Shown: piece after piece, positions 62,193 to 64,000 of the stretch
How the letters are laid out: each line of letters starts with the position of its first letter
How positions within the stretch are numbered: the first letter of the stretch is position 1
NCBI RefSeq assembly: GCF_036289405.1
Contig: NZ_JAYFFI010000003.1
Coordinates: forward strand, 62,001 to 126,000
Source: Pseudoramibacter faecis
GTDB lineage: Bacteria; Bacillota; Clostridia; Eubacteriales; Eubacteriaceae
Reading direction: 5' to 3'
DNA length: 64,000 bases
The notes under the pieces: generated by a model
What the model was told of the DNA's origin: nothing
Database searches by the model: none
What the model saw: the letters and a program-made list of their open reading frames with translations, nothing else
Translations under genes and position numbers: made by a program

Positions 62193-62444
62193 AGTCAAAA
62201 TCCTTTCCTTGTTTTATGATTCCATCTTTATTTCAGTACTGAATTGTTACAACAACTCTTTGTTGTGGTTACAATATATCATTCAGAATACTACTTGTAA
62301 AACAAATATATTTGATATAAAATATCTACATATTCGATATTTCAGAGTGCATGGCATGACTCAGTCAGAGCTTGAACCCAGGCTGAATTATATAAAATCT
62401 GTAGTGTCTAGCTTATGTCACACACCGAAAGGAGATTACTGTCT
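62193..62444. promoter_or_regulatory. Divergent control region between rraA operon and LysR gene
   Basis: AT-rich 250 bases with ATAT-repeated dyads, e.g. ATATTCGATAT at 62330-62340 and TTTGATATAAAATATC before it. These are candidate LysR-type (T-N11-A) sites controlling the rraA operon. No single promoter is clear. Confidence 0.45.
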
Positions 62445-63368
62445 ATGACTTATGAACAAATAGAAACATTCCTGACTGTAATTACTTATGGCAGCATATC
62501 TGCCGCCGCAAAATACCTGTATGTTTCCCAATCTACGATATCCTCACGGATGCAACAGCTTGAGACAGAACTGGGGGTTCAGCTTCTGATCCGTCAAAAA
62601 GGGCATCGGAATATTGAACTTACCAACTACGGACACACATTTATTCCTATTGCGAGCCAATGGGCATCCCTATGGAAGGATACACAACATTTAAAAAGCA
62701 TGGATAATATACAGACACTGACCATTGCCAGCGTGGATGCCGTTAATAACTATACCTTCGTGTCCTTTTTTTCAAAATACAGTGCTGATAATGCGAATAC
62801 CAGATTAGATATCAGGACACACCATTCCAATGAAATTTATTCGCTTGTCGAAAGCCGTGTAGCTGACATCGGATTTGTATTTTCCAGAATTAACTATCCG
62901 GATGTTGTTAGTAATCCGATTTACCGGGAATTGATGTATCTGATTTGTGATAAGAATAGTCCATATCACGATAATATACAAAATTCTGAATTGAATCCTG
63001 GGAATGAGGTTTTTCTGAATTGGGGATTAGATTATCAGAGCTGGCATGACAGTCATTTTGGTCCGGCAGTCCACCCGATGTTGACGGTTAACACCGGTTC
63101 TATGCTACAGCGGTACATTTGCGGGAATCTATGGGGAATTGCACCAATGTCTGTCATAAGGGGAGCTATGCGCTCCAACCCTAATCTGACATTTTATAAG
63201 CTTAAGACATCACCTCCGCCGAGGATTTGTTATGCGATTCAAAACCGCTATCCGAATGTAAATCATCGTGATGCAATTCAGGAGTTCGAGCAACAACTGG
63301 AAAACTTTATTTCTGCGGATGAAAATATCTGCTCCTTTGAAAGCTGGATGCTGAATACAGTACACTAG
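62445..63368 (+). CDS. LysR-family transcriptional regulator
   Basis: A 307-residue regulator with an N-terminal winged helix (FLTVITYGSISAAAKYLYVS, QSTISSRMQQLETELGVQLL) and a periplasmic-binding-like effector domain. The ATG at 62445 follows AAAGGAG. It is divergent from the rraA-transporter-rraA-MATE operon and is its probable activator, with the transported compound or a product as coinducer. Confidence 0.9.
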   Translation: MTYEQIETFLTVITYGSISAAAKYLYVSQSTISSRMQQLETELGVQLLIRQKGHRNIELTNYGHTFIPIASQWASLWKDTQHLKSMDNIQTLTIASVDAVNNYTFVSFFSKYSADNANTRLDIRTHHSNEIYSLVESRVADIGFVFSRINYPDVVSNPIYRELMYLICDKNSPYHDNIQNSELNPGNEVFLNWGLDYQSWHDSHFGPAVHPMLTVNTGSMLQRYICGNLWGIAPMSVIRGAMRSNPNLTFYKLKTSPPPRICYAIQNRYPNVNHRDAIQEFEQQLENFISADENICSFESWMLNTVH

Positions 63369-63501
63369 ATGAAAATACTGTTTACATCACAAGATATCAA
63401 TGGTATATTACTCGCAGTGATTATGCTACGGAAACTTGCGATGTCCGCAGTTGCAGCATTCCCGCACCTTAACTTCACTTTTTTCAAATACATGGGCAGT
63501 T

Positions 63502-63960
63502 TTAATATATAAATACTTTTAACTGTATCATCTGAAAAGCAGTAACTGATAAGGAATACCATAACAGCAGAAACATCATTGTTTCATACAATTCAAATGA
63601 GCGTTCAAGCCGTGCATCTGCATTTTTTTCTATCTTCAAAACTTCATTCCACAATCGCTGTTTCTGAAACGTGATCTTGAATTTTTCCAGTGCAGATTTC
63701 CTATCATCCGCTCTTTTATAACGGATAGACTGCTGAAATCTTTTTATATTTTCTTCCGGTACATATAGCCATTCAAGTGGTGCATTTTCATACATCATCG
63801 GGCTAGTGTAGACGACTTCCTTTTTGGAAGTGTAGTAGCTGATTCTGCCTGTTTCTTCATTCTTCATCACATCTCCATTAAGATATGCCGATGCAGATAT
63901 GACAGATTTTCCTTTATTGCGCTCGACAATCTTTACCGTAAAGTTGAAATATCGCGATGA
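63502..63960 (-). pseudogene. MobA/MobL-family relaxase fragment
   Basis: The frame reads YFNFTVKIVERNKGKSVISA, SAYLNGDVMKNEETGRISYY, a KEVVYTS segment and RLWNEVLKIEKNADARLERS, the N-terminal pattern of MobQ relaxases. A normal start is not found (GTA where ATG is expected), the metal-binding histidines are missing and the end runs into an unrelated hydrophobic tail. It marks another decayed mobile element at the window edge. Confidence 0.65.
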
Positions 63961-64000
63961 TACGATTCCCCTTTTCTGCCGTATCCGGAATTGATTTCCG

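Noticed and set aside
1..64000. CRISPR arrays
   Set aside because: No regularly spaced short repeats were seen.

Overview
The window looks like chromosomal DNA of a low-to-mid GC Firmicute of class Clostridia (Eubacteriales). A cggR-gapA-pgk-tpiA glycolytic operon and a division-linked yggS-sepF-ylmH-rluD string, with the host's own codon use, occupy the first 9.7 kb. A genus cannot be named safely from sequence alone; an Eubacteriaceae-like host is a guess. From about 9.7 to 57.8 kb the chromosome is interrupted by a pile-up of mobile elements whose base composition differs; the conjugation genes at 41-55 kb are clearly GC-richer.

Layout. (1) 1-9.7 kb: host genes. (2) 9.7-12.2 kb: a decayed mobilizable element (MobV-type relaxase and VirD4-type coupling protein remnants) bounded by two copies of the 3' half of a tRNA-Pro(GGG) gene; the intact tRNA is at 12137-12213. 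(3) 12.3-24.5 kb: a broken IS200/IS605 transposase abutting a large serine recombinase, then a PemK / sigma-like / XRE / KTR module (largely decayed) and a five-gene transport cassette (two YbtPQ-like half-ABC transporters plus ECF S, T and A components) with a TetR regulator. (4) 24.5-28.8 kb: a 5'-truncated alpha/beta hydrolase and a tight four-gene operon with two methyltransferases (one fused to an ATC-hydrolase-like domain), an SRPBCC protein and a membrane protein. (5) 28.9-55.2 kb: a Tn1549-like integrative conjugative element with tyrosine integrase, excisionase, a second PemK / sigma / XRE / KTR module, a second, reordered five-gene transport cassette with an AraC/YbtA-type regulator, and a conjugation operon from DUF3848 to a CHAP hydrolase. 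(6) 55.3-57.9 kb: an AraC/GyrI regulator and decayed genes. (7) 58.2-63.4 kb: a MATE exporter, two RraA-family proteins around a YkvI-like transporter, and a divergent LysR regulator. (8) The end of the window holds a truncated MobA/MobL relaxase.

How it works together. The two transport cassettes look like iron-metallophore (siderophore) uptake systems without biosynthesis genes. An inverted repeat GTTAG-N6-CTAAC sits at the promoters of the first cassette, the second cassette and the AraC regulator, which suggests one shared iron-type control across both elements; the DtxR-family gene next to the second cassette is broken. The large ICE itself appears immobile: the integrase has His where the conserved catalytic Arg of HxxR belongs, VirB4 has Asp in place of the invariant Walker A Gly, and the CHAP/lysozyme gene is frameshifted. 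The uptake cargo, in contrast, reads intact.
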